Source: Clostridiales bacterium Firm_16
Lineage (GTDB): Bacteria; Bacillota; Clostridia; Saccharofermentanales; Saccharofermentanaceae
DNA: 64,000 bases
Assembly: GCA_001604185.1 (NCBI GenBank)
Contig: LVAV01000013.1
Span: forward strand, 62,001 to 126,000
Direction: 5' to 3'
The number at the start of each line of letters is the position of its first letter. The first letter of the stretch is position 1. The translations under genes and the position numbers were made by a program. Shown here in pieces: positions 45,998 through 55,833 of the stretch. The notes below the pieces were generated by a model. That model saw only the letters and a program-made list of their open reading frames with translations, was not told where the DNA came from and searched no databases.

Positions 45998-46378
45998 TCA
46001 GGTTGGGAAACCGTTAACGAGGAAATAGATCAACATCGAGATAAGATCGATGGCAAGAAGAGCCCCTAAAATGATCAGAACCCATTTAAGAATACTTTTG
46101 GCACGTTTGCCGTTCTTCTCGGTAAGGATCTTCTGATCGACCACATCTGCCATCGTCTTATGGTCAGTAGTCTCAATAGGTTCTATTCCCTTAAGAAGAT
46201 AATCCGTAGTTACATCGAAAATCTCACTCAGGATCACTACCTTATCAAGGTCGGGAGTAGACTGTTCGCTCTCCCACTTGGAGACAGCCTGACGGGATAC
46301 ACCGGCAGCTTCTGCCAGTTCTTCCTGAGACATGCCCTTTGATTTTCTCAAAGTCTGAATCCTGTCAGCAATTGTCAT
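45998..46378 (-). CDS. XRE family HTH regulator with C-terminal TM
   Basis: 'IADRIQTLRKSKGMSQEELAEAAGVSRQAVSKWESEQSTPDLDKVVILSEIFDVTTDYLL'. Confidence 0.92.
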   Translation of the reverse strand: MTIADRIQTLRKSKGMSQEELAEAAGVSRQAVSKWESEQSTPDLDKVVILSEIFDVTTDYLLKGIEPIETTDHKTMADVVDQKILTEKNGKRAKSILKWVLIILGALLAIDLISMLIYFLVNGFPT

Positions 46379-46642
46379 TTGCATCACCTCCGTGGTTTGA
46401 TGGCTTAAGACTAACAAAAAGCTGTTTTACATAACCATCAACCACACCTTGAACTTTGTCAACCGATGGTTGCATCCTTGTATTTTCGGGCATTTTCAGC
46501 CAAAATGACATGAAAGATGTCTGCCTGGGAATGCTTCCCTGACAGACATATTATAGCTTTTGTTTCATATTTCTGTCGACCGTCGAGAATATTGCGGTAT
46601 ACCGCTCATATTATATCAGGGCAATTCAATATTCATGGCTAT

Positions 46643-47128
46643 TTACAACCAGGTATCAACTGTCTTTCTTGAATTTTTGGCCTGAGATCCTTTGATTGCA
46701 AGTCCGTTACTCTGAACGTCGGCACCTTTACACATTCTCTTAATATCAGAAGGCATACCGGACAGACCGGAACCTTCATGGGTGCAGATTATTCTTACTG
46801 TCTTTCCTGTAAAGTCCAAACCATCAAGGGCTGTTTCTACCTCAGGCGCATATGTTCCCCAGTAGATAGGACTCATGATGAACACTGTATCATAAGCAGA
46901 GATATCGGTCAGTTTCTCCTTGATGGGAGCGTTCCCGATACGCTTTTTTGCTTCCTTGATACAGGTATCATAATCCTTGGCATAAGGAACTTCAGGCTCG
47001 ACCTTGAACATATCCGCGCCTGTCATCTCCTGTACAAACTCGGCTACATACTCTGTATTGCCTTTGTCAATATAACCGACTGCATAGTTCTCGTCAGCTC
47101 TGCTGAAATAGATGATTAAGCTTTTCAT
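46643..47128 (-). CDS. Flavodoxin
   Basis: 'KSLIIYFSRADENYAVGYIDKGNTEYVAEFVQEMTGADMFKVEPEVPYAKDYDTC'. Confidence 0.92.
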   Translation of the reverse strand: MKSLIIYFSRADENYAVGYIDKGNTEYVAEFVQEMTGADMFKVEPEVPYAKDYDTCIKEAKKRIGNAPIKEKLTDISAYDTVFIMSPIYWGTYAPEVETALDGLDFTGKTVRIICTHEGSGLSGMPSDIKRMCKGADVQSNGLAIKGSQAKNSRKTVDTWL

Positions 47129-47144
47129 TGTTGTGCTCCTCCCA

Positions 47145-47471
47145 TTATTGCCTTATAAACTTGTTTTCCGTTTCCGGCACGTCATCGCTGATGAATCTTT
47201 CTACCGTCATGTGAAGATCATATTTTTCGCGAAGTTCAGCGATAGTGCCCATCATAGGTGTGGCATGATGCTTATCAATTGCGCTCTGCTCCGTCCAGCT
47301 GTCTATAAGAAGGATAGTCTCGGGATCGTCAAGTGATTGAAAGTATTCATATCGAAGATTACCTTCTTCGGCTCTTATCTTATCGACAGTACCGCTTGAG
47401 ATCATCTCTTGGACGAACTTCATAGCACTGTCATCTTTTCCCTTGTATCTGAGATTAACTGTTATGGCCAT
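47145..47471 (-). CDS. Antibiotic biosynthesis monooxygenase / quinol monooxygenase-like
   Basis: 'NLRYEYFQSLDDPETILLIDSWTEQSAIDKHHATPMM'. Confidence 0.88.
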   Translation of the reverse strand: MAITVNLRYKGKDDSAMKFVQEMISSGTVDKIRAEEGNLRYEYFQSLDDPETILLIDSWTEQSAIDKHHATPMMGTIAELREKYDLHMTVERFISDDVPETENKFIRQ

Positions 47472-47483
47472 AGACGATTATCC

Positions 47484-47918
47484 TCAAAGCGCGTTATAGA
47501 GCTCATCCGCTACAGGCTCCAGCCATTCGTTGCTCGTGTTCTCTCCGGGAACTTCGAGAGAGATGTGCGAGAACCAGCTGTCTTTCTTTGCCCCATGCCA
47601 GTGCTTAACGTTGGCAGGGATAACGATAACTGTGCCTTCCTTCAGTTCCTTCGGATCTTTGCCTTCTTCCTGATACCAACCTTCGCCTGCAGTGCAGATC
47701 AGGATCTGACCGCCGCCTTTCTCTGCGTGGTGAATGTGCCAGTTGTTATGGCATCCGGGCTCGAAAGTAACGTTAAAGAGAGGAAACTCGCCATTCTTGA
47801 AATCTGTAAGAGGATTAAGAAAGCTGTTTCCTATGAAGTACTGAGCGTATGCGTCGTTCGGAGCTCCTTGCCCGAAATGATTTACCTTCTCGAAGTCTTC
47901 TTTGCTTTGACACTTCAT
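47484..47918 (-). CDS. Cupin domain protein
   Basis: 'PGCHNNWHIHHAEKGGGQILICTAGEGWYQEEGKDPKELKEGTVIVIPANVKHWHGA'. Confidence 0.92.
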   Translation of the reverse strand: MKCQSKEDFEKVNHFGQGAPNDAYAQYFIGNSFLNPLTDFKNGEFPLFNVTFEPGCHNNWHIHHAEKGGGQILICTAGEGWYQEEGKDPKELKEGTVIVIPANVKHWHGAKKDSWFSHISLEVPGENTSNEWLEPVADELYNAL

Positions 47919-47919
47919 A

Positions 47920-48249
47920 TCATGCCTCCCCGTAGACTTCTTTCGCCAGGCCAAATGTTGCCCATGCTTTCGGCCAGCCTGCGTAGAAAGCCGTGTGCGT
48001 GATCAAGGCTGCCATTTCTTCCTTTGTTACGCCGTTAGCCTTCGCGTTCATGATGTGGTGCTTAAGAGCATCAGTCACAAGTCCTTGTGCCATTATCGCA
48101 GTGATCGTAAGCATGCATCTTGTCTTAACATCAAGTGCTTCATCATTCCAGTTCTCTCCGAAAAGGATGTCATCGTTATAGTGTGCGAAGTTGGGAGCAA
48201 ACTCTCCAAGCGCATCTCTTCCTGCTGTCTGTACTATCTTTTCTGTCAT
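47920..48249 (-). CDS. Carboxymuconolactone decarboxylase family protein
   Basis: 'LDVKTRCMLTITAIMAQGLVTDALKHHIMNAKANGVTKEEMAALITHTAFYAGWPKAW'. Confidence 0.92.
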   Translation of the reverse strand: MTEKIVQTAGRDALGEFAPNFAHYNDDILFGENWNDEALDVKTRCMLTITAIMAQGLVTDALKHHIMNAKANGVTKEEMAALITHTAFYAGWPKAWATFGLAKEVYGEA

Positions 48250-48267
48250 GTTGAACCTCCGTGCTTT

Positions 48268-48443
48268 AATCTATGCTGATCGTAACCGTCACGTCTGACG
48301 AACCCAGTAAAGAAGTAAGGTCTTCTTCACTCATGTTTTGTATTTTCCCGAGTCTTGTGAAAGCCCATGTATTAACACCATAATAAATGCAGATCTTTTC
48401 CAAAGATAAGTCTGGTAGGTGTCATGTAATTAAAGTTTTGCAT
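48268..48443 (-). pseudogene. Deletion scar: iron-type alcohol dehydrogenase N-terminus joined out of frame to a cyclophilin-like C-terminus
   Basis: MQNFNYMTPTRLIFGKDL (frame 1) meets ICIYYGVNTWAFTRLGKIQNMSEEDLTSLLGSSDVTVTISID* (another frame) at ...GGAAAAGATCTGCATTTATTATGG... Confidence 0.6.
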
Positions 48444-48446
48444 AGC

Positions 48447-48836
48447 TTAATCCTCCTTCGGTTTGTCCCACGTAAGGACTCCTGTCTTAATTGCTTCATC
48501 GTATCTTGATATCTTGTAATTAATACGATCCATCGTCGCCTGATACTTATCGAGGTGCTTCTGGATCTCTTCTCTGGCTTCCGCGAGGATATCCCGTCTT
48601 GCCTGAAATGTGCCGTCGCCTTCCTGGAAGAGCCTTACATACTCGATCAACATCTCGACCGGAACTCCGGCGCTTCTCATACATATCGCATTCTCGACCC
48701 AGGCGATGTCTTCATCATTGAAGTCTCTTATACCGCCTTTTGTTCTGTGAACTTCAGGTATGACTCCGACTCGTTCATAGTAACGAAGCGTATCTGGCGT
48801 GATATCGTAGTTCTCGCACACTTCTTTTATCGTCAT
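48447..48836 (-). CDS. MerR family regulator
   Basis: 'MTIKEVCENYDITPDTLRYYERVGVIPEVHRTKGGIRDFNDEDIAWVENAICMRSAGVPVEMLIEYV'. Confidence 0.93.
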   Translation of the reverse strand: MTIKEVCENYDITPDTLRYYERVGVIPEVHRTKGGIRDFNDEDIAWVENAICMRSAGVPVEMLIEYVRLFQEGDGTFQARRDILAEAREEIQKHLDKYQATMDRINYKISRYDEAIKTGVLTWDKPKED

Positions 48837-49010
48837 AGGGAAGACCTCCTTCGCATAGAATCTTGTGATCACAAGTTCATTCTACAACTTGGAGTTAACT
48901 CTAAGTCAAGAGCTTTTTTCAGGCATAAAAAGGCCTCATCTGAGACCTTCTTTGTAAGTGATATTGCGATATGGTTTACGTACCTCACAAAGATATTACC
49001 ATTATTCTGG

Positions 49011-49628
49011 TCAGAACATCTGCCAATGTATCATCTTATCAAGGTCCACAGCTAACTGCTTTGTTTTTACAGCACCTTCGGCTGGCCTGCCTATGCCAAT
49101 GAAACAAGGAATCAAATAATCTTCCGGAAAACCAAGTACGTTTCTTGCAATCTTCTCCTCATCCCCCCAGGGAATTCTTACATTGCATCCGTAACCCTCT
49201 GAAGTAGCGGACAGCCAGACATTTTCAATGCTGCACCAAATTGAAGCATAACAATTAAGGTCTGATAGATTCTCGGGATTCAGAATATCAGTCTTTTTCT
49301 TCATCAAAGGAATAATCACTGCAGCTGCATCAATCAGCATTCTGTACTGCTTAGGAACAGCAATACGGTAACTGTCTTTCTGAACGGGATCAGATATAAA
49401 AGCCATATCATCCACCGTCTTTTCCGTAAGATCCTTAGGCACTCCGTTAACCGCCGCCTTCATTAATTCCCTGTCAGTTATGACTATATAATGCCAATCT
49501 CTGAAATGGTCATTGGCAGGCGCCGTATATGCAGATGCAACAATTCTTTTTAGCGTCTCTTTTGGAATAACCTCATCTGAAAAGTCTCGTATACTTCTTC
49601 TTAAATTCATCGCTTCGTATAATTCCAT
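49011..49628 (-). CDS. Nitroreductase family protein
   Basis: 'MELYEAMNLRRSIRDFSDEVIPKETLKRIVASAYTAPANDHFRDWHYIVITD'; GGAGG RBS 8 nt upstream of this ATG. Confidence 0.9.
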   Translation of the reverse strand: MELYEAMNLRRSIRDFSDEVIPKETLKRIVASAYTAPANDHFRDWHYIVITDRELMKAAVNGVPKDLTEKTVDDMAFISDPVQKDSYRIAVPKQYRMLIDAAAVIIPLMKKKTDILNPENLSDLNCYASIWCSIENVWLSATSEGYGCNVRIPWGDEEKIARNVLGFPEDYLIPCFIGIGRPAEGAVKTKQLAVDLDKMIHWQMF

Positions 49629-49728
49629 AATCGTCACCTCCGTGATATTTCAAGTATATTGGATATTTTCACCAATTAATAGCAGAATAATGTTATACTT
49701 TATAACAATATCGTATTTTGGTTTGCAT

Positions 49729-50637
49729 ATGAGAAATGATTATTACGAGAAAAAACGCGAACAATGGCGCGCAATGATAAGACAAAGAGACGACCGTTCC
49801 GAGATCGTCAATTACGACGATCCATCGTTTCCGTCTTATTCTTTTCAAGGGCATATGGACGGCAGTTCACCGTGGATAAGAAAAGCACATTGGCACGAAG
49901 ACATTGAACTCATGACCGTACTCACCGGAAACATGGCTTATAACATCAGCGGGGCGATTATCGAAGTTCATCCCGGCGAAACGATATTCATAAATTCAAA
50001 GCAACTCCACTACTCAATGGATTGGAATAATGAGTACTGCACTTACATAATCACGATCATCCATCCGAAAATACTTGTGTCTACGCCGGAAGTCGAATCT
50101 GAATACATTCTTCCTGTAATTGCAAATCCTGATATTCCGTATATCCTGTGGCGTTCTGAAGATAAAGATACACCCGGTATCACAAAAGCTATCAAGGAAA
50201 TCAATGAATCTCATGGAAATCAGTTTGAGATCACAAGACACTTCTTTGCCATTTGGCATTTCGTCCTACAACGAGCCGGAACAAGCATAAAAGAACAATC
50301 TTCAATCCATATTCAACACATTGAAAGCCTTAAGAATATGATCGGCTACATTAAGAATAATTACAGGGACCATATATCATTGGATATGATCGCAAAAGTC
50401 GGCTGTATGAGCAAATCAAGCTGCAATAATCTGTTCAAGAAATACACCGGTCATACTCCCAATGATTACCTGATAAGATATCGTCTTGATAAGGCAATGG
50501 AGTTTCTGTCAACTTCCGATGAATCGATTGGGAATATTAGCAGCAAGTGCGGATTCGCTTCGTCAGGATATATGACAGAACAGTTCGTCAGATGCTATGG
50601 TTTAACCCCGAGAGAATTCAGGAATAGTAAAGGATAG
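49729..50637 (+). CDS. AraC family regulator with N-terminal cupin
   Basis: Cupin 'HEDIELMTVLTGNMAYNISGAIIEVHPGETIFINSKQLH'; HTH 'ISLDMIAKVGCMSKSSCNNLFKKYTGHTPNDYLIRYRLDKAMEFL...GFASSGYMTEQFVRCYGLTPREFR'. Confidence 0.93.
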   Translation: MRNDYYEKKREQWRAMIRQRDDRSEIVNYDDPSFPSYSFQGHMDGSSPWIRKAHWHEDIELMTVLTGNMAYNISGAIIEVHPGETIFINSKQLHYSMDWNNEYCTYIITIIHPKILVSTPEVESEYILPVIANPDIPYILWRSEDKDTPGITKAIKEINESHGNQFEITRHFFAIWHFVLQRAGTSIKEQSSIHIQHIESLKNMIGYIKNNYRDHISLDMIAKVGCMSKSSCNNLFKKYTGHTPNDYLIRYRLDKAMEFLSTSDESIGNISSKCGFASSGYMTEQFVRCYGLTPREFRNSKG

Positions 50638-50814
50638 AATTTTAAAATATTATCGACAAAGGATTTTCCTCTGTCTCCCATATTATAACATCGTAGTAAA
50701 AAGCTCCTGATATCATTTTTCAGACATCGCTTCGGATCTGATAACACAAATGTGCATCAGCCCATAATAATGTGTGAGTTCAAAGTTTAGTGGCTTTTTG
50801 GTGGCTTAAAAAGC

Positions 50815-50839
50815 GAAACGCCCTATTTACAGGCGTTTC
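50815..50839. terminator. Terminator of guaA
   Basis: GAAACGCC-ctatttaca-GGCGTTTC near the guaA stop. Confidence 0.65.
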
Positions 50840-50851
50840 AGCGTTTTTTCA

Positions 50852-52393
50852 TTATTCGAGTTCGATCGTGGCCGGTGGCTTTCCTGTGCAGTCGTAGAGG
50901 ACTCGGTTGATGCCCTTCACTTCGTTTACGATACGGGAGGAAACCCGACCGATGAGGCTCCAGGGGAGCTCGGCGAATTCGGCAGTCATGAAGTCCGTCG
51001 TCGTGACAGCGCGGATGACACAGGCATAGTCATAGGTTCTCTCATCGCCCATGCAACCGACAGAACGCATATTTGTGAGTGCTGCGAAGTACTGGTTGGC
51101 ATTTCTGTCGAGGCCGGCTTTTGCCATTTCCTGACGGAAGATCGCGTCAGCGTCCTGCACGAGGCGGACCTTCTCAGCGGTAACTTCGCCAATGATACGG
51201 ATCGCCAGACCCGGACCCGGGAACGGCTGACGGAAAACAAGATTTTCCGGAATACCCAGCTCAAGGCCGGCTTTTCTGACTTCATCCTTAAAGAGCAGAC
51301 GCAGCGGCTCGATGATCTCCTTGAAATCAACGCAATCCGGAAGTCCGCCTACGTTGTGGTGGGACTTGATAACTGCGCTCTTACCCAGACCGGATTCGAT
51401 TACGTCCGGATAGATGGTACCCTGTACCAGGAAGTCGACAGCGCCGATCTTCTTGGCCTCTTCTTCGAATACACGGATGAATTCTTCACCGATGATCTTT
51501 CTCTTTCTTTCCGGTTCTTCAACACCGGCCAGTTTACTGTAGAATCTCTCCTGCGCATTGACGCGGATAAAGTTGAGGTCATACGGACCCTCCGGACCGA
51601 AAACAGCTTCAACTTCGTCGCCCTCGTTCTTACGAAGGAGACCATGGTCAACAAATACGCAGGTCAGCTGCTTTCCGACAGCCTTACTGAGAAGAACTGC
51701 GGCAACAGAAGAGTCAACACCGCCGGACAGTGCACAGAGGACTTTACCGGAACCGACTTTCTCACGGATCTCGCGGATCGATGTCTCAACGAAAGAATCC
51801 ATCTTCCAGTCGCACTTGCATTTGCAGACACGCTTGAGGAAGTTCTCGAGCATCTTATTGCCTTCCACAGTATGGGAAACTTCCGGATGGAACTGGACAC
51901 AATAGAGTCCTTTCTCCACATTCTGGGCTGCCGCTACCGGGCAGACTTTGGTAGTAGCCGTAACGGTGAATCCCGGAGCAGCTTCTGCGATATAAACTGT
52001 GTGGCTCATCCAGCAGACGGTCTTCGAAGCAACATGACGGAAAAGTGCAGTCTCATTATCGACATCCACTTCCGTGTGACCATATTCTCTTACAGGGGCT
52101 GTGGCGACCTTGCCGCCGAGAAGATAATTCATCAGCTGTGCGCCGTAACAGATACCGAGGACCGGGATACCCAGTTCGAAGATCTCTTTATCGCAGCGGG
52201 GTGCATCGTCATCGCAGACATTGCTCGGGCCACCGGTGAAGATGATACCCTTCGGAGCCATCTTCTGGATCTTCTCGATCGGCATATTGTACGGATGGAC
52301 TTCGCAGTAAACATTCAGTTCACGGACTCTTCTGGCGATCAGCTGGTTATACTGACCTCCGAAATCGAGGATAAGGATCATTTCATTCTGCAT
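50852..52393 (-). CDS. guaA: GMP synthase (glutamine-hydrolysing)
   Basis: '[24 protein letters not shown]', '[15 protein letters not shown]', '[21 protein letters not shown]', '[18 protein letters not shown]', '[10 protein letters not shown]' C-terminus. Confidence 0.98.
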   Translation of the reverse strand: MQNEMILILDFGGQYNQLIARRVRELNVYCEVHPYNMPIEKIQKMAPKGIIFTGGPSNVCDDDAPRCDKEIFELGIPVLGICYGAQLMNYLLGGKVATAPVREYGHTEVDVDNETALFRHVASKTVCWMSHTVYIAEAAPGFTVTATTKVCPVAAAQNVEKGLYCVQFHPEVSHTVEGNKMLENFLKRVCKCKCDWKMDSFVETSIREIREKVGSGKVLCALSGGVDSSVAAVLLSKAVGKQLTCVFVDHGLLRKNEGDEVEAVFGPEGPYDLNFIRVNAQERFYSKLAGVEEPERKRKIIGEEFIRVFEEEAKKIGAVDFLVQGTIYPDVIESGLGKSAVIKSHHNVGGLPDCVDFKEIIEPLRLLFKDEVRKAGLELGIPENLVFRQPFPGPGLAIRIIGEVTAEKVRLVQDADAIFRQEMAKAGLDRNANQYFAALTNMRSVGCMGDERTYDYACVIRAVTTTDFMTAEFAELPWSLIGRVSSRIVNEVKGINRVLYDCTGKPPATIELE

Positions 52394-52518
52394 GGTGGCG
52401 CCTCCCCTGGATACTATATGGAAATCTTATGTCGATATAATACTCCAAAAGCACCGCTCTTTTATATTCTTAATCTGCACAAAATTGTGCTTGTTTTCCG
52501 ACTTTTTCCCGTCCCGGA

Positions 52519-53406
52519 TCAATGCCAGATCGCTTTTTCCTTGGTGACCTTCTCACCCAGTTTGCTGGCCCATTTCTCACAATACAGTTTCGTGTAGGGA
52601 ATATTCTTGCGGGAACGCATCCGCTGGAACTGAGGAAGACCCGCCCAGGTAATAGACGGAAGGCCGATGACCAGAAGATAAAGCGGTCCCAGAAGAAGAG
52701 CCTGGATCGTGTGTCCGTACTCATGAATGGCCACCTGCTCACAGTAGATCCTGTCGGCGACGGCACGGACACTCTGGTCCTCCGGGTCCGGTTCCTTAGG
52801 CGTAAAGATGAAAAGTCCCATAGAAAGGCCGGCATTCATGTTCCAGGCCGTACGTACAACGCCACGGTAGTAGTAATGCTTACAGCGGAAATACCAAAGA
52901 TAGATAAAGAATCCGCCCAGTGTCTGCCAGGATCCCCATGTACAGTGTAGGATAACCGCCAACGGGTACCACCAGCGGCGGTCATTTTTCCAGTTGGTCT
53001 CGACTGCCAGGAAAAGTCCGATCAGCAGAAGCCCGACATAGTAGCAAAGTCCGTCTCTTAAGTCAAAAACTCCGCCCAACGCGATCGCCAGCGGGGAATC
53101 CGGGGAGATCCCCAGTTTGTCCACGATGTGGAATGCTTGAAGGACTTCCGCTACCCAGCCGGAGAAATAGGCAATAAAGGGAAGTACATATACGGAGAAG
53201 ATGCTGTCTTTGGCGAAGATCAGGGCCCGCAGGAAGAAGTAGATCGTAGGGATTACCAGGATATCGCCGATATAACTCCGAAGTATTCCGCTTCCGAATT
53301 TGGCAATAAGGACCTCAGCGCCTAACAAAACAAGAAATACGATCCCATACTTCAGTCGTGCCCGCATGCTTTCTTCAAGCTCCCTTTCTTCTCGCTTCTT
53401 TCTCAT
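52519..53406 (-). CDS. Membrane protein: DUF2809-like region fused to a C-terminal HExxH-like domain
   Basis: 'ILRSYIGDILVIPTIYFFLRALI', 'GGVFDLRDGLCYYVG'; C-term 'CEQVAIHEYGHTIQALLLGPLYLLVIGLPSITWAG'. Confidence 0.75.
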   Translation of the reverse strand: MRKKREERELEESMRARLKYGIVFLVLLGAEVLIAKFGSGILRSYIGDILVIPTIYFFLRALIFAKDSIFSVYVLPFIAYFSGWVAEVLQAFHIVDKLGISPDSPLAIALGGVFDLRDGLCYYVGLLLIGLFLAVETNWKNDRRWWYPLAVILHCTWGSWQTLGGFFIYLWYFRCKHYYYRGVVRTAWNMNAGLSMGLFIFTPKEPDPEDQSVRAVADRIYCEQVAIHEYGHTIQALLLGPLYLLVIGLPSITWAGLPQFQRMRSRKNIPYTKLYCEKWASKLGEKVTKEKAIWH

Positions 53407-53456
53407 TTGAAAGAATGTGCTATACTGAAAAACATATTACCAAAGGTGGCTAGAAA

Positions 53457-54302
53457 ATGACAGCATTTGAATGGATAAAACTTATCATTATCGGTATCGC
53501 GGAAGGCATCACCGAGTGGCTTCCGGTCAGCAGTACCGCCCACATGCTTCTGATTGACGCGGTTCTCCCTCTTTCCCAGAGTGAAGAATTTAAGAATATG
53601 TTTTTCGTCCTGATCCAGCTTGGCGCCATCATGGCCGTAGTGGTCACGTTCTGGAAGCGGCTGTGGCCTTTCGGCTATCAGGAACAACCCGGTATGACCG
53701 GAAAGAAATGCTACATTAAAAAGAGCATCTTCCTGATGTGGTTCAAGGTCGTAGTCGCCTGTATTCCGGGCTTTATTGTAACGATGTTATTCGATGACTA
53801 CGTCGAGGCCCATCTGCAGACTCCTTACATCATCGGGGGCGCGCTGGCTTTCTACGGTATTCTGCTCATCTTGATCGAAATGTCCCGCAAGGGCAAGGAA
53901 CCCCGCGTCGATTCGGTGGATGACCTGTCCTTCAAGGATGCTTTCATCATCGGCCTGTTCCAGTGTCTGTCCCTCATTCCGGGCACATCCCGCTCCGGAT
54001 CCACGATCATCGGATCCCTTTCTATCGGCATCTCCCGAACGACCGCAGCAGAATTCACCTTCTTCATGGCCGTTCCGGTCATGTTCGGACTGAGCCTGAT
54101 CAAGATCCTGAAGTTCGGATTCCATTTCACAGCCACCGAGATGATCACGCTTTTTGCCGGCTGCGCTATCGCCTTTGCCGTCTCCATGGTCGTTCTGCGG
54201 GCCTTGCTGAGTTACGTAAAAAAACACGACTACAAGGTTTTCGGTGTGTACCGAATCGTCCTTGGTATAGTCGTGATCCTTTACTTTGCTTTAGCGAATT
54301 AA
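53457..54302 (+). CDS. uppP: Undecaprenyl-diphosphatase
   Basis: 'IGIAEGITEWLPVSSTAHMLL', 'IIGLFQCLSLIPGTSRSGSTIIGSLSIGISRTTAAEFTFFMAVPVMFG'. Confidence 0.96.
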   Translation: MTAFEWIKLIIIGIAEGITEWLPVSSTAHMLLIDAVLPLSQSEEFKNMFFVLIQLGAIMAVVVTFWKRLWPFGYQEQPGMTGKKCYIKKSIFLMWFKVVVACIPGFIVTMLFDDYVEAHLQTPYIIGGALAFYGILLILIEMSRKGKEPRVDSVDDLSFKDAFIIGLFQCLSLIPGTSRSGSTIIGSLSIGISRTTAAEFTFFMAVPVMFGLSLIKILKFGFHFTATEMITLFAGCAIAFAVSMVVLRALLSYVKKHDYKVFGVYRIVLGIVVILYFALAN

Positions 54303-54306
54303 GAGA

Positions 54307-55659
54307 TTACTCTTCTTTCTCTTCCTCGTCTTCATCCTTTTCTTCAGGAATAACGTGGAGGAGCAGTTTTGAGATCCAGTTTTCTTCAACCTGAATGACC
54401 TTGATCTTCACGTTCTTGTACTGGACTTCCGGTGTCTCGCCATGGTCCGGAACACGGTCCAGAAGGCCCAGCGTCAATCCCGCGATCGTATCGTAGTCCT
54501 CGCTGTCGAGATCCACACCGATCTGCTCTTCCAGATCGCTCAGCGTCATATCACCGGATACGAGGAAACCACCGTCATTCATCTTCAGGAGCTGTGTCTC
54601 CTCCTCGTCGAATTCATCGCTGATGTTACCCACGATCTCCTCCAGGATATCCTCGATCGTAGCAATACCCATGGTTCCGCCGTACTCGTCGACGATGACA
54701 GCCAGCTGCATGTGGCCCTTCTTCATCTCGTGGAACAGAGAAGAGATCTTCTTCGTCTCATGTACGAAGAGCGGCGGACGCATGATCTTCTCCAACGAAA
54801 ACTTATCCCCGGAAGTCTCTTCCTTCGGAATACCCAGCAGATCCTTGATGTGCAGGATGCCCACCACCTCATCGATAGTCTCACGATAGATCGGGATACG
54901 GGTATATTTCTCATGGGTCGCAATGTCCATGACTTCGTCGTATGTCGCATCGATCGGCAGAGAGACGATCTTCTTTCTGTGGGTCATAATCTCCACAACA
55001 TCCTTATCGTTAAACTCAAAGATGTTCTGGATCATCTGCTTCTCTTCGTCCTCGATGGAACCCTCTTCGGAGCCTACATCGACCATCATACGGATCTCTT
55101 CTTCCGTAACGTTGGTTTCCTTCACGGTAGGATCGATATGCAGAAGGCGCAGAACCGCATTGGTGGACAGCGTCAAGAATTTCACGAAGGGTTTCATGAC
55201 CGTACCGAAAGCACGAACGATAGAGGAAGAATGGAAAGCCAGTCTTTCCGCATTATTCTGTGCGATACGCTTCGGTACCAGTTCTCCCAGAACAAGAGAG
55301 AAATAGGACAGGATCACGGTTACAACAACGGTGCAGACTGTTCCCAGGAAAGAATATTTGCCGTTCGGATCCAGCCAGTAGGTCAGCCTTCCGGAGAATT
55401 TGTCCGCGGCAAAAGCACTCGACAAGAATCCGGCCAGGGTTACACCTACCTGGATCGTCGCAAGAAATGTAGCTGGGTTTTCGATAAATTTCAGAATTCT
55501 CTTGGCCTTTTTATTTCCGTCTTCTGCTTGCTTCTTAACTTTCGCGTCATTCAAGGAAATGACTGCCATCTCGGCAGCCGAGAAAAAGGCATTGATCAAG
55601 ATAAAGATAAATACGATGACTAGGTCGAATACTATCGCACCTATACTGTCTTCAGGCAC
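54307..55659 (-). CDS. CNNM/HlyC-CorC family protein (DUF21, CBS pair, CorC domain)
   Basis: 'INAFFSAAEMAVISL', 'DKDVVEIMTHRKKIVSLPIDATYDEVMDIA', 'LAVIVDEYGGTMGIATIEDILEEIVGNISDEFD'. Confidence 0.94.
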   Translation of the reverse strand: MPEDSIGAIVFDLVIVFIFILINAFFSAAEMAVISLNDAKVKKQAEDGNKKAKRILKFIENPATFLATIQVGVTLAGFLSSAFAADKFSGRLTYWLDPNGKYSFLGTVCTVVVTVILSYFSLVLGELVPKRIAQNNAERLAFHSSSIVRAFGTVMKPFVKFLTLSTNAVLRLLHIDPTVKETNVTEEEIRMMVDVGSEEGSIEDEEKQMIQNIFEFNDKDVVEIMTHRKKIVSLPIDATYDEVMDIATHEKYTRIPIYRETIDEVVGILHIKDLLGIPKEETSGDKFSLEKIMRPPLFVHETKKISSLFHEMKKGHMQLAVIVDEYGGTMGIATIEDILEEIVGNISDEFDEEETQLLKMNDGGFLVSGDMTLSDLEEQIGVDLDSEDYDTIAGLTLGLLDRVPDHGETPEVQYKNVKIKVIQVEENWISKLLLHVIPEEKDEDEEEKEE

Positions 55660-55833
55660 TTTCGTTCCTTTCCTTCCTTATGTTCCACAGATCCTCTCTG
55701 CGGTAACCTCGTGCACAAATAAATAGTAAGTATTTAGATATATTAAAGACGAATATAACAGATTTGCCCGAGTATTTCAATATCGAGTGTGTTATCATGG
55801 GGGATAAGAAACTAAGAGAAACGAGGAGATTTC

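Noticed and set aside
46592-46603. Palindrome GCGGTATACCGC
   Set aside because: Lies downstream of the flavodoxin gene rather than in a convincing promoter; too short to interpret alone.
54442-55623. 393-aa plus-strand ORF
   Set aside because: Antisense to the CNNM/CorC-like gene with strong DUF21/CBS/CorC motifs.
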